Of a DNA stretch of 64,000 nt, positions 56,493 to 64,000 are shown piece after piece. How positions within the stretch are numbered: the first letter of the stretch is position 1; each line of letters opens with the position of its first letter. The translations under genes were made by a program, and so were the position numbers. Source of the DNA: Bacillus sp. sid0103 (GTDB taxonomy: Bacteria; Bacillota; Bacilli; Bacillales_B; DSM-18226); assembly GCF_019219025.1 (NCBI RefSeq), contig NZ_JAHUWN010000015.1, forward strand, positions 85,597 to 149,596. The letters run 5' to 3'. The notes beneath the pieces were generated by a model, which worked only from the letters and a program-made list of their open reading frames with translations, made no database searches and was not told the origin of the DNA.

Positions 56493-56636
56493 TTAACCTT
56501 TTAATCCTTCTAGCCATTCTTGGTAACATTCAGCACAAAGAAATTCATCTCTTTCTTGATTTGAGGATATAAATGAAACATAGTGCAGCTGTCTTTCTTC
56601 AATTTCATTGGCGCAATAGAAACATTTTTCAGGCAT
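56493..56636 (-). CDS. Zinc-ribbon-like miniprotein, 47 aa
   Basis: A 47-codon frame behind AAAGGAGG. The product has two CxxC pairs, CFYC (residues 5-8) and CAEC (34-37), spaced 25 residues apart, which suggests a small zinc-binding finger. The rest is polar with an acidic middle (NEIEERQLHYV, SSNQERDEF). Family and role are not recognised. It lies 87 bp upstream of the GGDEF-EAL gene on the same strand and could share its transcript. Confidence 0.8.
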   Translation of the reverse strand: MPEKCFYCANEIEERQLHYVSFISSNQERDEFLCAECYQEWLEGLKG

Positions 56637-56782
56637 TGGAAATCCTCCTTTAGGTAGTTTTATTAGATAGTTTTTTCCATTATTTATTTTTCTTACATAG
56701 AAAAAATCTCCACGTATGTTTTTAATTTTTTTGGTTCGTATAAATGATAAGACTTAAATGAAAATAGGAAGGATGGAAGAGA

Positions 56783-57532
56783 ATGGGATTTTTAAGTAAA
56801 GTAGTCATTGTAACAGGAGCAGCCAATGGAATTGGACGGGGGGTGGCTGCTGCCTTTGCACAAGCCGGTGCTAAAGTCGTTCTAGCTGATGTGGAATTAG
56901 AAGCAGGTAATCAAACCGCAGAGGAGATTCGAAATAGTGGAGGAGAAGTCCTATTTATAAAGACAGATGTTAGAAGGGAAGAAGATGTTGTTCGGCTAAT
57001 TGATGTAACAAAACGGACGTATGGGCAAATTGATATTTTAATTAATAATGCAGGTAAAGGTATGTTTAAGCCTCCCCTCGAATTATCACTTGAAGAATGG
57101 GACGATGTGATGGATACGAATTTAAGAAGTGTTTTTCTCTGTTCTCGTGAAGCAGCTAAATATATGCGGGAAAATGAATCTGGTGGATCTATTGTGAATA
57201 TTGCATCAACACGAGCACTTATGTCAGAACCAAACTCTGAAGCTTATGCAGCTTCAAAAGGGGGGATCGTTGCGATTACGCATGCCTTGGCAGCGTCCTT
57301 TAGCGAAGAACGGATTACGGTCAATGCGATCTCACCAGGTTGGATCCATAATGGGGATGATTCACAATTATCAGCACTAGACCATGAACAGCATTACTCG
57401 CAGCGAGTCGGTAAACCAAGTGATATTGCCCGTGCCTGTTTGTATTTAACCAATCAAGCAAATGATTTTGTTACAGGAATTAACTTAGTAGTAGATGGCG
57501 GAATGACGAGAAAAATGATTTACGAGGAATAG
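56783..57532 (+). CDS. Short-chain dehydrogenase/reductase (glucose 1-dehydrogenase-like)
   Basis: 249 residues, classical SDR. The coenzyme motif is VTGAANGIGRGVAAAFA (TGxxxGIG), with LADVE after the second strand (acidic residue favouring NAD). NNAG is in ILINNAGKGMF; catalytic Ser in NIASTRALM, Tyr and Lys in YAASKGG. The C-terminus GINLVVDGGMTRKM is typical. Substrate unknown; relatives act on sugars, 3-oxoacyl compounds or steroids. Single gene. Confidence 0.9.
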   Translation: MGFLSKVVIVTGAANGIGRGVAAAFAQAGAKVVLADVELEAGNQTAEEIRNSGGEVLFIKTDVRREEDVVRLIDVTKRTYGQIDILINNAGKGMFKPPLELSLEEWDDVMDTNLRSVFLCSREAAKYMRENESGGSIVNIASTRALMSEPNSEAYAASKGGIVAITHALAASFSEERITVNAISPGWIHNGDDSQLSALDHEQHYSQRVGKPSDIARACLYLTNQANDFVTGINLVVDGGMTRKMIYEE

Positions 57533-57670
57533 AAATAGTTGATGATATTCAATGAAATATAACCGATTCATATGCATTGGTAAAATGAGTTTATTATATC
57601 ATTTCCTGATTATGAAATGATTAACAGATATGTATTGTTTATGACTTATGGCTAAGTACCAAGTGAATAA

Positions 57671-57700
57671 TAAGAAGGAGTGTCAGTTCTACACTCCTTC
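57671..57700. terminator. Terminator between SDR and hydrolase genes
   Basis: AGAAGGAGTGT and ACACTCCTTCT arms around an 8-base loop, in the convergent gap; T-rich on the minus side. Confidence 0.68.
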
Positions 57701-58282
57701 TCCTTCTAAGACATATTGAGTAAGATTTTTCTGAGAGAGGCATAAATCCAATATCCATGGCCATTTCCCATGTCCTGACTGTGTATTGATGTGACCTGCA
57801 TTAGGGATTGTAATGGAAGGGAGTCCAAGGTTAAGAAAACGTTTTGAATCCTCGATGCTGCAATAGCGATCATTAGATGAATGGATAAATAAGGTGTGCT
57901 CTGATACTTTCTGTAGATGGCTTCTATCCAAAGGAACAGGAAAAAAGGATTTTGCTTCACTTAGTATGTGATTTGGAGAAGGCGGTGCAACTAAAATTAC
58001 TTGCTTGGCAATTGGTTTGATTTGTGTAGAAGCATAATGGAGCCACAATAAGCATCCAAGACTGTGTGTAATAATTGTTAAATTATCTTCATCTGAAATT
58101 GTCTTTAGTGTTGTTGACAATTCCTTCAACCAAACACTCTTATTTGGTGAATCAAAGTTTGGAAAGGTCGGGTATAGTACATGATAATTCCTTCTCTTTA
58201 ACTCATTAGCCAGCCACGTTTGCCAATGATCAGGTCCACTCCCGCCTAACCCATGGATGATAAGAAAACTTTGTTGGTCCAT
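57689..58282 (-). CDS. RBBP9/YdeN-family alpha/beta hydrolase
   Basis: 197 residues. The oxyanion block FLIIHGLGGSGPDHWQTWLANEL, nucleophile elbow THSLGC (Ser about 74), acid in HSSNDRYCS and histidine in NAGHINTQSGHGKWP match the RBBP9/YdeN group of serine hydrolases. Natural substrates of this group in bacteria are not established. Single gene; the hairpin in the gap lies partly in its 3' end. Confidence 0.9.
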   Translation of the reverse strand: MDQQSFLIIHGLGGSGPDHWQTWLANELKRRNYHVLYPTFPNFDSPNKSVWLKELSTTLKTISDEDNLTIITHSLGCLLWLHYASTQIKPIAKQVILVAPPSPNHILSEAKSFFPVPLDRSHLQKVSEHTLFIHSSNDRYCSIEDSKRFLNLGLPSITIPNAGHINTQSGHGKWPWILDLCLSQKNLTQYVLEGEGV

Positions 58283-58507
58283 TTTATCTCCACCTTAAAA
58301 TTATAATTTACTATTCCGATGAAAAAACTTGGTTTTATTTTATAAATTATAATTCTTTTAGATAAAAAGGGCAACCATCATATTTACTTTTTTTAAATAC
58401 AAGATTTTACTGAGTGGATGGATTCCTTTACGTTGAAATAAATTTGCTTTTGAATGGAAAAACAATCAATATGAATGGGATAGGTTAAATAGAAAGTAGG
58501 GGTATTT

Positions 58508-59965
58508 TTGTTAGATTTTTTATCATTGGGTATTTCGGAACCGATTGTGGAAAAATTACGCGGTCAAGGTATTGCGAAACCAACACCGATTCAAGAACAA
58601 GCGATTCCATTTGTGATGAATGGTCATGATATTATTGCACAAGCGCAGACAGGAACGGGAAAGACGTTTGCTTTCATCCTGCCAATTTTAGAAAAAATTA
58701 ATCGTGAGGATGGGCATGTTCAAGCGCTAATTGTAACACCAACGAGAGAACTAGCATTGCAAATAACAGAGGAAATTGAAAAACTTATTTCTGACATTAA
58801 CGGTGTCGATGTCCTTGCCGTATATGGCGGCCAGGATGTTGATAAACAACTAAAAAAATTAAAAAGGGGGATGCAGATAGTCGTAGGAACACCAGGCAGA
58901 CTATTAGACCATATTAGACGAGAAACCATCCGATTATCCGAAATCGCTTACCTTGTTTTGGATGAAGCTGACCAGATGCTCCATATTGGGTTTTTGAACG
59001 AAGTCGAAGATATTATTAGAGAAACACCTGCGAGCAGGCAAACCATGCTTTTTTCAGCAACCATGCCGCCCGAAATTCGTAAACTAGCAAAAAAGCATAT
59101 GCGAGAACCGGAATATATTCAAGTCGAAAAGACGCAAGGACCAGCTGAAAATGTTAAGCAATTAGCGATTCATACGACTGATCGTGCCAAACAAGCCACG
59201 CTTATTCAATTGATCGAAACGTATCGTCCTTTTTTAGCGGTTATTTTCTGCAGGACCAAACGCCGAGTTAGTAAGCTGTTTGATGTGTTGAAAGCAAACG
59301 GATTTTCTTGCGACGAATTACATGGTGATTTGTCCCAGGCCAAGAGAGAGCGTGTAATGAAGCGTTTTAGAGATGCTGAGGTTCAATTGCTCGTTGCCAC
59401 AGATGTGGCAGCACGAGGACTTGATGTTGAAGGGGTCACTCATGTGTTTAATTATGATATCCCTCAAGATTCAGAAAGTTATGTCCATCGAATAGGCAGG
59501 ACGGGCAGAGCAGGAATGACAGGGCTTGCACTAACTTTTTATACTTCCGAAGACCGGCCCATGCTTGACATGATTGAAAAAGAACTAAACATAACAATAA
59601 AAAAACAAAATCTAGAAAATACAGATGAAGAAAAAGAAAAAAACAAGGATGCTAAAAAAGTTCCATCTATTGTTCATAAAGAAAAGCGTGATGTGGTGAA
59701 GAAAAATCCGTATAACCGCAATCAGAATCGAAAGCAATCGGACAAAAAGGATAGAAATCATGAAGGTAGAGTCAAATTTGAGAGTAAATCTGAGGGTTCA
59801 CGAGATTCAAAAGGGGAACGAGGCTCCAAAAGACAAGTAACTAAATCCCTCTCGAAAAGTGAAACAAAGCAGAAGTCCTTTAATGTAAAAGAAACACCGA
59901 ATCAATCATCTTCCTTAAAGACTAAAAGAAACAGCAGGAATCAGGGGATGGGAAGAAAAAGTTAA
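58508..59965 (+). CDS. DEAD-box RNA helicase with basic C-terminal tail
   Basis: 485 residues from TTG 58508 behind AGTAGGGG. Helicase motifs in order: Q motif ([10 protein letters not shown]), I AQTGTGKT, Ia PTRELALQ, Ib [54 protein letters not shown]. The core is about 370 residues; the last ~110 are Lys/Arg/Asn/Ser-rich ([20 protein letters not shown]) and likely bind RNA non-specifically. Similar enzymes help ribosome assembly, mRNA decay and cold growth. Which B. subtilis paralogue (CshA, CshB, YfmL) it matches is not decided. Confidence 0.93.
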   Translation: MLDFLSLGISEPIVEKLRGQGIAKPTPIQEQAIPFVMNGHDIIAQAQTGTGKTFAFILPILEKINREDGHVQALIVTPTRELALQITEEIEKLISDINGVDVLAVYGGQDVDKQLKKLKRGMQIVVGTPGRLLDHIRRETIRLSEIAYLVLDEADQMLHIGFLNEVEDIIRETPASRQTMLFSATMPPEIRKLAKKHMREPEYIQVEKTQGPAENVKQLAIHTTDRAKQATLIQLIETYRPFLAVIFCRTKRRVSKLFDVLKANGFSCDELHGDLSQAKRERVMKRFRDAEVQLLVATDVAARGLDVEGVTHVFNYDIPQDSESYVHRIGRTGRAGMTGLALTFYTSEDRPMLDMIEKELNITIKKQNLENTDEEKEKNKDAKKVPSIVHKEKRDVVKKNPYNRNQNRKQSDKKDRNHEGRVKFESKSEGSRDSKGERGSKRQVTKSLSKSETKQKSFNVKETPNQSSSLKTKRNSRNQGMGRKS

Positions 59966-59971
59966 AAATTA

Positions 59972-60011
59972 GTGTAAAGGGATTATGACTGTGGTCATAA
60001 TCCCTTTACAC
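59972..60011. terminator. Long perfect hairpin after the helicase gene
   Basis: An 18-bp perfect stem (59972-59989 with 59994-60011) and a TGTG loop. A T-run begins only about 12 bases later, so it may work as a terminator or as an mRNA 3'-end stabiliser. Confidence 0.72.
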
Positions 60012-60029
60012 ATGGCAAGACAAATTTTT

Positions 60030-60256
60030 TTAACAAAAAGAATAGAGGGAGATTCCTCCGATTAGATCTTTTGCAATTAAATGATATAAAAATGGCATAT
60101 ATGGAATAACGGGTGCCTGTCCCATTATAATATCAATGTTTCATTTCATGAAATCCCCAAGTGGGAAGCCATTATAACGGCCGCCATAAACACCTGTTAC
60201 TTGAACGGTCCACCTTTAAGTACGGACTGGGAAGCAATAACGATACCGCCTTTTAC
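60030..60256 (-). pseudogene. Remnant of a zinc-dependent alcohol (formaldehyde-type) dehydrogenase, C-terminal part
   Basis: The minus strand holds pieces in shifting frames that line up as the C-terminus of a medium-chain zinc alcohol dehydrogenase: KGGIVIASQSVLKGG, then (frameshift) VQVTGVYGGRYNGFPLGDFMK, stop, then (frameshift) NIIMGQAPVIPYMPFLYHLI ending AKDLIGGISLYSFC and stop. The order and spacing match the glutathione-independent formaldehyde dehydrogenase-like family. No N-terminal part or zinc site is present. It is a decayed leftover between the helicase and the symporter gene. Confidence 0.78.
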
Positions 60257-60388
60257 TCACCCCCAGATTTATAACATAAATAATTTCCTCTTTTCTTCTT
60301 GCGATTTATGCAAAATAAAAATTTCATTTAGTTATGAAAATACGTCAATAAAAAATGGAACTGAAATTAATTCAGTCCCCTTCGAGTA

Positions 60389-61927
60389 TTATCCATCAAT
60401 GCTAATCCCTGTATTCGATTTTACGAGTACTTCATCATATCTCTTCACATCTGCTTTTTGGCTTGAAAAGATTGTTCCCAGATAGCCTGCAATAAATCCG
60501 AGTGGAATCGAGACAATTCCAGGGGTGGTATATGGAAACCATGGTTTCCCGACAAAAATAGCTTTGCCTACTTCAGGGCTGAAAACATTTGGGCTGACGA
60601 TTACTAGGCCGATTGCTGAAATAAGCCCAACGAGCATAGCCCAAATTGCTCCGGTTGTGTTGAAACGTTTCCAGTAAATAGTATATAGGATGACCGGAAG
60701 ATTAGCGCTTGCTGCGACTGCAAAGGCCAGTGACACCAGGAAGGCAACATTCAGAGTTTGTGCCCCTAAAGCTAGAATGATTGAGATAACCGAAACGCCA
60801 ACGGCTGCCCAGCGAGCCATGCCAACTTGCTGCTTTTCAGTTGCTTTTCCTTTTTTTAGGATAACGTTATAGAAATCATGCGCAAATGCAGAGGCAGCTG
60901 TCAGAACAAGTCCAGCAACTACGGCGAGAATGGTTGCAAAAGCAACTGCTGATATAAAAGCAAACAGCATATTTCCACCAAGTGCTTTTGCTAAAAGTGG
61001 AGCAGCCATATTTCCTGCAGGGTTCGCAGCTACAATTTCACTATTTCCAACAAAAGCTGCAGCCCCGAAGCCAAGGAAAATGGTCATTACATAAAATAGG
61101 CCAATAATCCATGTAGCATATACGACCGAGGAACGAGCAGTTTTGGCATCCTTAACGGTAAAGAAACGGACAAGAATATGCGGCAGACCTGCTGTTCCAA
61201 GAACTAGTCCCATGTTTAGTGAAATCGTATCAAGACCAATTTTATATTTTACACCAGGGTTTAAGAAGGATTCCTTTAATGGTGTTGCGCTTTTCATTTG
61301 CGCAAACATATCGGTGATACTCCAGTTAAATTTGGCAAACACAATGATCGAGATTACTAAGGTACCGCCCATTAAAAGAACTGCTTTAATAATTTGTACC
61401 CAACTTGTGGCGTGCATTCCTCCAAAAATTACGTACACAGTCATTAGAACCCCAACGATTAAAACAGATGTAGTATATTCTAAACCAAGTAATAATTTAA
61501 TAAGTGCTCCTGCACCAACAAGTTGTGCGATCATATAAAAAATCGAAATGGTAACCGTGTTCATAGCAGCGAAACCACGAACTTTTTTAGCATCAAAACG
61601 AGCGGCAATCATATCAGCAAATGTATATTTTCCAAGGTTCCTTAGTGGTTCAGCTACTAAATAAAGCACCACTAGATATGCAACGAGAAAACCAATGCTA
61701 TAAAAGAAACCATCAAAGCCTGTTAAGGCGACTGCACCTGCGATTCCAAGGAAAGAAGCAGCTGACATATAATCCCCGGCAATGGCAAGTCCATTTTGCC
61801 AGCCAGTAAGACCTCCGCCAGCCGTGTAAAACTCGCTGGCATTTTTCGTCCGTTTTGAAGCGTAGTATGTAATAACTAACGTTACAAAAACGATACATAA
61901 AAACATGGTAAAGGCTGCGGTATTCAT
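60389..61927 (-). CDS. actP: Sodium:solute symporter, acetate permease type (ActP/YwcA)
   Basis: 512 residues with about 13 helices of the SSS family. Blocks: ASEFYTAGGGLTGWQNGLAIAGDYMSAASFLGIAGAVAL, the sodium-site region, and GLPHILVRFFTVKDAKTARSSVVYAT. In E. coli ActP and B. subtilis YwcA the same fold carries acetate and related small acids with a cation. The DUF485 gene upstream overlaps its start by 4 bases, the usual pair (YjcH-ActP). The C-terminal ~20 residues are soluble. Confidence 0.9.
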   Translation of the reverse strand: MNTAAFTMFLCIVFVTLVITYYASKRTKNASEFYTAGGGLTGWQNGLAIAGDYMSAASFLGIAGAVALTGFDGFFYSIGFLVAYLVVLYLVAEPLRNLGKYTFADMIAARFDAKKVRGFAAMNTVTISIFYMIAQLVGAGALIKLLLGLEYTTSVLIVGVLMTVYVIFGGMHATSWVQIIKAVLLMGGTLVISIIVFAKFNWSITDMFAQMKSATPLKESFLNPGVKYKIGLDTISLNMGLVLGTAGLPHILVRFFTVKDAKTARSSVVYATWIIGLFYVMTIFLGFGAAAFVGNSEIVAANPAGNMAAPLLAKALGGNMLFAFISAVAFATILAVVAGLVLTAASAFAHDFYNVILKKGKATEKQQVGMARWAAVGVSVISIILALGAQTLNVAFLVSLAFAVAASANLPVILYTIYWKRFNTTGAIWAMLVGLISAIGLVIVSPNVFSPEVGKAIFVGKPWFPYTTPGIVSIPLGFIAGYLGTIFSSQKADVKRYDEVLVKSNTGISIDG

Positions 61928-62253
61928 TGGTTCATTCCTCCTTCTTGGATGACTTTCGTAGCTAATTCATCAAATCTTTCTGCTTTTTTTGAATAAATCA
62001 TACATAAAACCCAGGTCATGACGAATTGTAAGAAGGCAAATACCCATGCCCACGTAATGTTGCCGATAAACTTGTGATTTAACACTGTGGAATAGGAGGT
62101 TAGTAAGGGTAGAGCAAAGTAAAAACAAAAGAAGAATATAGTGACTGGGATGATAAATTTTTTCTTTTCGGAGAGTAATGTTTGAAAAGATGCTGACTGA
62201 ACGATCGAAGTGTAACCGCTTTCAGAATTAACCTTAGTTTTTTTGGCCTCCAT
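61924..62253 (-). CDS. DUF485 membrane protein, partner of the acetate symporter
   Basis: Start at ATG 62253 behind AAAGGGGGAG; the longer frame from 62325 lacks a site. 109 residues with two predicted helices (KKFIIPVTIFFFCFYFALPLL and WAWVFAFLQFVMTWVLCMIY) and the DUF485 pattern SxxFQxLLxEKKKFIIP. It is encoded directly before actP-type symporters in many bacteria (YjcH in E. coli, YwcB in B. subtilis) and is presumed to assist them; mechanism unknown. Overlap ATGA with the next gene. Confidence 0.92.
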   Translation of the reverse strand: MEAKKTKVNSESGYTSIVQSASFQTLLSEKKKFIIPVTIFFFCFYFALPLLTSYSTVLNHKFIGNITWAWVFAFLQFVMTWVLCMIYSKKAERFDELATKVIQEGGMNQ

Positions 62254-62526
62254 GGAAGCTCCCCCTTTCATATAAAACACTTTGTTTAAATAAGGGTAAA
62301 ACAAAAGACTATGCTGATTGTTCATTGGTTAAGGAAAATAAATTCGAATGTTTTTGATTGATATTGTCTAGAGAAATCCCTCCTATTTAACAGATTTTTC
62401 AAAATTTTCAAATTGCAATTATAATTTTATTATAGTGTTAAGATGATACGCAATAAGAAAATGTAAAAAAGGTAAAAATACCCATATAGAATAGATAATG
62501 ATAGGGAGGTAGGTGTTTTTTGAGGA

Positions 62527-62561
62527 AAAAAAAGAAAACCATTGCAGCGCAAAGGTTTTCG
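62527..62561 (-). terminator. Terminator after tRNA-Ala
   Basis: On the minus strand GAAAACC and GGTTTTC arms with TTTTTTTT following, a few bases past the tRNA 3' end. Confidence 0.8.
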
Positions 62562-62566
62562 AATTA

Positions 62567-62643
<77 letters not shown>

Positions 62644-62713
62644 GGTTGGTACATGAAGAATTATATCTGTATTATTAAAATCTTGCAAGAGGAAATTTAG
62701 ATAAATTTTTGGA

Positions 62714-63409
62714 TTAGCTGATACTTTCAATTTCTACTTTTTGAACTCCTTCTAAATTTGAAACAGAGGAATACACATCTGTTGTCTTTTCACGGTAATC
62801 TACTGCAACCAATATTTGAACGAGATGATCTCCATTGTCTAAATCCTTAATCTTTAGTCTCCGAACAATATAATTTTTATCTAATAAGAATGAAATGGCT
62901 TTTTCAATTTGATTTTGATCCCTAATAAAGAGTTGCAGCATAACTTCTCTTTCTCTTAATTGTTTCGGACCAATGATTTTCATTAAAAATGGAACGAATT
63001 CAACACTAAGAATAAGTAGGGCAACCCCAGCAAATGCCTCTATGAAAAAGCCTGCTCCCACGGCAATACCTATTCCTGCTGCACCCCATATCATTGCAGC
63101 TGTAGTTAATCCTGATATACTATCATTTCCCCGTCTTAAGATCACACCCGCACCTAGGAAACCAATACCTGAAACAATCTGTGCAGCTAAACGAAGAGGG
63201 TCCATAGTAATTTTGACATCATCTGACTCAGGAAACATGTACGCTGATTCAATCGATACAATCGTCAATAAGCAGCTAACAACAGAAATTACTAGACTCG
63301 TTTTAAGACCTACAGGTTTCCTTTTTAATTCTCGCTCAAGACCAATAATAAGTCCAAAAACAGCAGAAACACCTAGTTTAATTAATATTTGGATATCGAT
63401 ACTATCCAT
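62714..63409 (-). CDS. MgtC/SapB-family membrane protein
   Basis: 231 residues. Four to five N-terminal helices carry the family signature LIGLERELKRKPVGLKTSLVISVVSCLLT and QIVSGIGFLGAGVILRRG...GLTTAAMIWGAAGIGIAVGAG. A ~75-residue soluble C-terminal domain (REVMLQLFIRDQNQIEKAISFLLDKN...) resembles an ACT-like fold. MgtC proteins affect magnesium homeostasis and membrane ATPase activity; the role of the Bacillus members is unclear. Single gene, divergent from the rRNA operon. Confidence 0.9.
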   Translation of the reverse strand: MDSIDIQILIKLGVSAVFGLIIGLERELKRKPVGLKTSLVISVVSCLLTIVSIESAYMFPESDDVKITMDPLRLAAQIVSGIGFLGAGVILRRGNDSISGLTTAAMIWGAAGIGIAVGAGFFIEAFAGVALLILSVEFVPFLMKIIGPKQLREREVMLQLFIRDQNQIEKAISFLLDKNYIVRRLKIKDLDNGDHLVQILVAVDYREKTTDVYSSVSNLEGVQKVEIESIS

Positions 63410-63700
63410 CTCAAATCACGTCCATTTATAAAGTCGTTGACTGATATTAAGGATGCATTTAATAACAATCTAATTAGATAATAAAAATGAAGAATATCTT
63501 TCCTTATTCTACACATAAATGAGTAACTAATGAAAGAACCAAAAAAATCGATTGTTTCAAACTTTATGTTTACCTAGACAATTCACTTATGTATATGATT
63601 AATATGATCGGAAAAGGCTTAAAAACCTATGAATTTAAGTTCTTCGATTAACTTGCTTTTGTAATGAGAAAGGTGTTTCAAAAAAAATGATAAAATTATA
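63410..63700. other. Non-coding stretch between the MgtC-like gene and the rRNA promoters
   Basis: About 290 bp, AT-rich. It must include the MgtC gene's promoter on the minus strand and the upstream region of the rRNA operon. No open frame with a ribosome site and no clear hairpin are seen. Confidence 0.6.
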
Positions 63701-63729
63701 TTGCAAACATTTATTTATCATGTTATATT
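63701..63729 (+). promoter_or_regulatory. rRNA operon promoter P1
   Basis: TTGCAA (63701-63706), 17-bp spacer, TATATT (63724-63729), preceded by A/T tracts as in UP elements. Confidence 0.65.
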
Positions 63730-63785
63730 AAATCTCGTCCTCATCGAGAGGGTCATCACATTACAAAAGAAATTAAAGAAAGTTG

Positions 63786-63814
63786 TTGACAATGTGATGT
63801 GTAACATGTTAAAT
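63786..63814 (+). promoter_or_regulatory. rRNA operon promoter P2
   Basis: TTGACA (63786-63791), 17-bp spacer, TTAAAT (63809-63814), 85 bp after P1. Tandem promoters are usual for Bacillus rRNA operons. A boxA-like TGTTCTTTGAAAACT lies in the leader at about 63876-63890. Confidence 0.82.
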
Positions 63815-63972
63815 TAGTGAAGTCGCTTTCGAGCGAATAAAAAAATCAAGTGATTTATCTGCTTGGTGAACAATTGTTCTTTGAAAACTAAACAAACAAA
63901 ATCGTGCAAACAAACAATAACTTTTAGTTTCGATTACGAAACTAAGCCAACGTAACAAAATGAGCTAATCAA

Positions 63973-64000
63973 CTTTCTTGGAGAGTTTGATCCTGGCTCA
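63973..64000 (+). rRNA. 16S rRNA, first bases only
   Basis: TTTCTTGGAGAGTTTGATCC followed by TGGCTCA is the invariant 5' end of bacterial 16S rRNA. The gene continues beyond the window. Confidence 0.97.

Overview
The window comes from a low-GC, spore-forming member of the Bacillaceae (Bacillus/Neobacillus type). The evidence is a SAM (S-box) riboswitch and a T-box leader, frequent TTG/GTG starts behind strong AGGAGG-like ribosome sites, a YjcZ-type sporulation miniprotein, a YqkK-like protein, a LysM/SleB cell-wall hydrolase and many genes with clear B. subtilis counterparts. The right end enters an rRNA operon: tandem promoters, leader and the first bases of 16S rRNA.

Layout. 1-900: the 3' end of a TPR regulator followed by a small secreted propeptide, which looks like an RRNPP quorum-sensing cassette, then small hypothetical genes. 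1.5-2.85 kb: a NERD-domain gene flanked on both sides by five-unit arrays of an 11-bp motif repeated every 21 bp. 3-5.7 kb: a 14-TM drug exporter, a VOC protein and a short FAD protein. 5.86-14.5 kb: 5-oxoprolinase pxpBAC next to a complete oligopeptide ABC transporter and an unrecognised 154-aa protein. 14.5-16.5 kb: YqkK-like protein and a MarR/MFS pair with a visible operator. 16.7-24.5 kb: metI-metC-yitJ-metH under an S-box. 24.6-32 kb: assorted single genes (DUF421, 6-phosphogluconolactonase, aldo/keto reductase, bdbDC, yjcZ-like, hydroxyacid dehydrogenase, dps, LysM hydrolase).

32.1-46.6 kb is the most coherent block. It holds an APC permease, a glutamate dehydrogenase with two small partners, a sigma-54 enhancer-binding activator, and an operon of aldehyde dehydrogenase, putrescine-type aminotransferase, GABA transaminase and succinate-semialdehyde dehydrogenase. 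Three -24/-12 promoters precede the permease, the glutamate dehydrogenase and the aldehyde dehydrogenase, and each has paired copies of one 18-bp dyad (about TTATGCAAAATTGAATAA) roughly 85-125 bp upstream of the expected start. Together these genes could take up putrescine, convert it through GABA to succinate and recycle the glutamate formed. A following CoA-transferase and glutaryl-CoA-type dehydrogenase suggest a parallel cadaverine/glutarate branch.

46.6-53.9 kb: a HAD protein, serA behind a T-box, and hom-thrC-thrB. Two inverted copies of a ~183-bp MITE-like element lie here, with GGCT(C/A)TGTTAAA ends and 8-bp target duplications. One copy sits between the serA T-box and the serA start. 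53.9-64 kb: a GGDEF-EAL protein, a zinc-ribbon miniprotein, an SDR, an alpha/beta hydrolase, a DEAD-box helicase, an alcohol dehydrogenase remnant, an acetate-type symporter with its DUF485 partner, tRNA-Ala(GGC), an MgtC-like protein and the rRNA promoter region.
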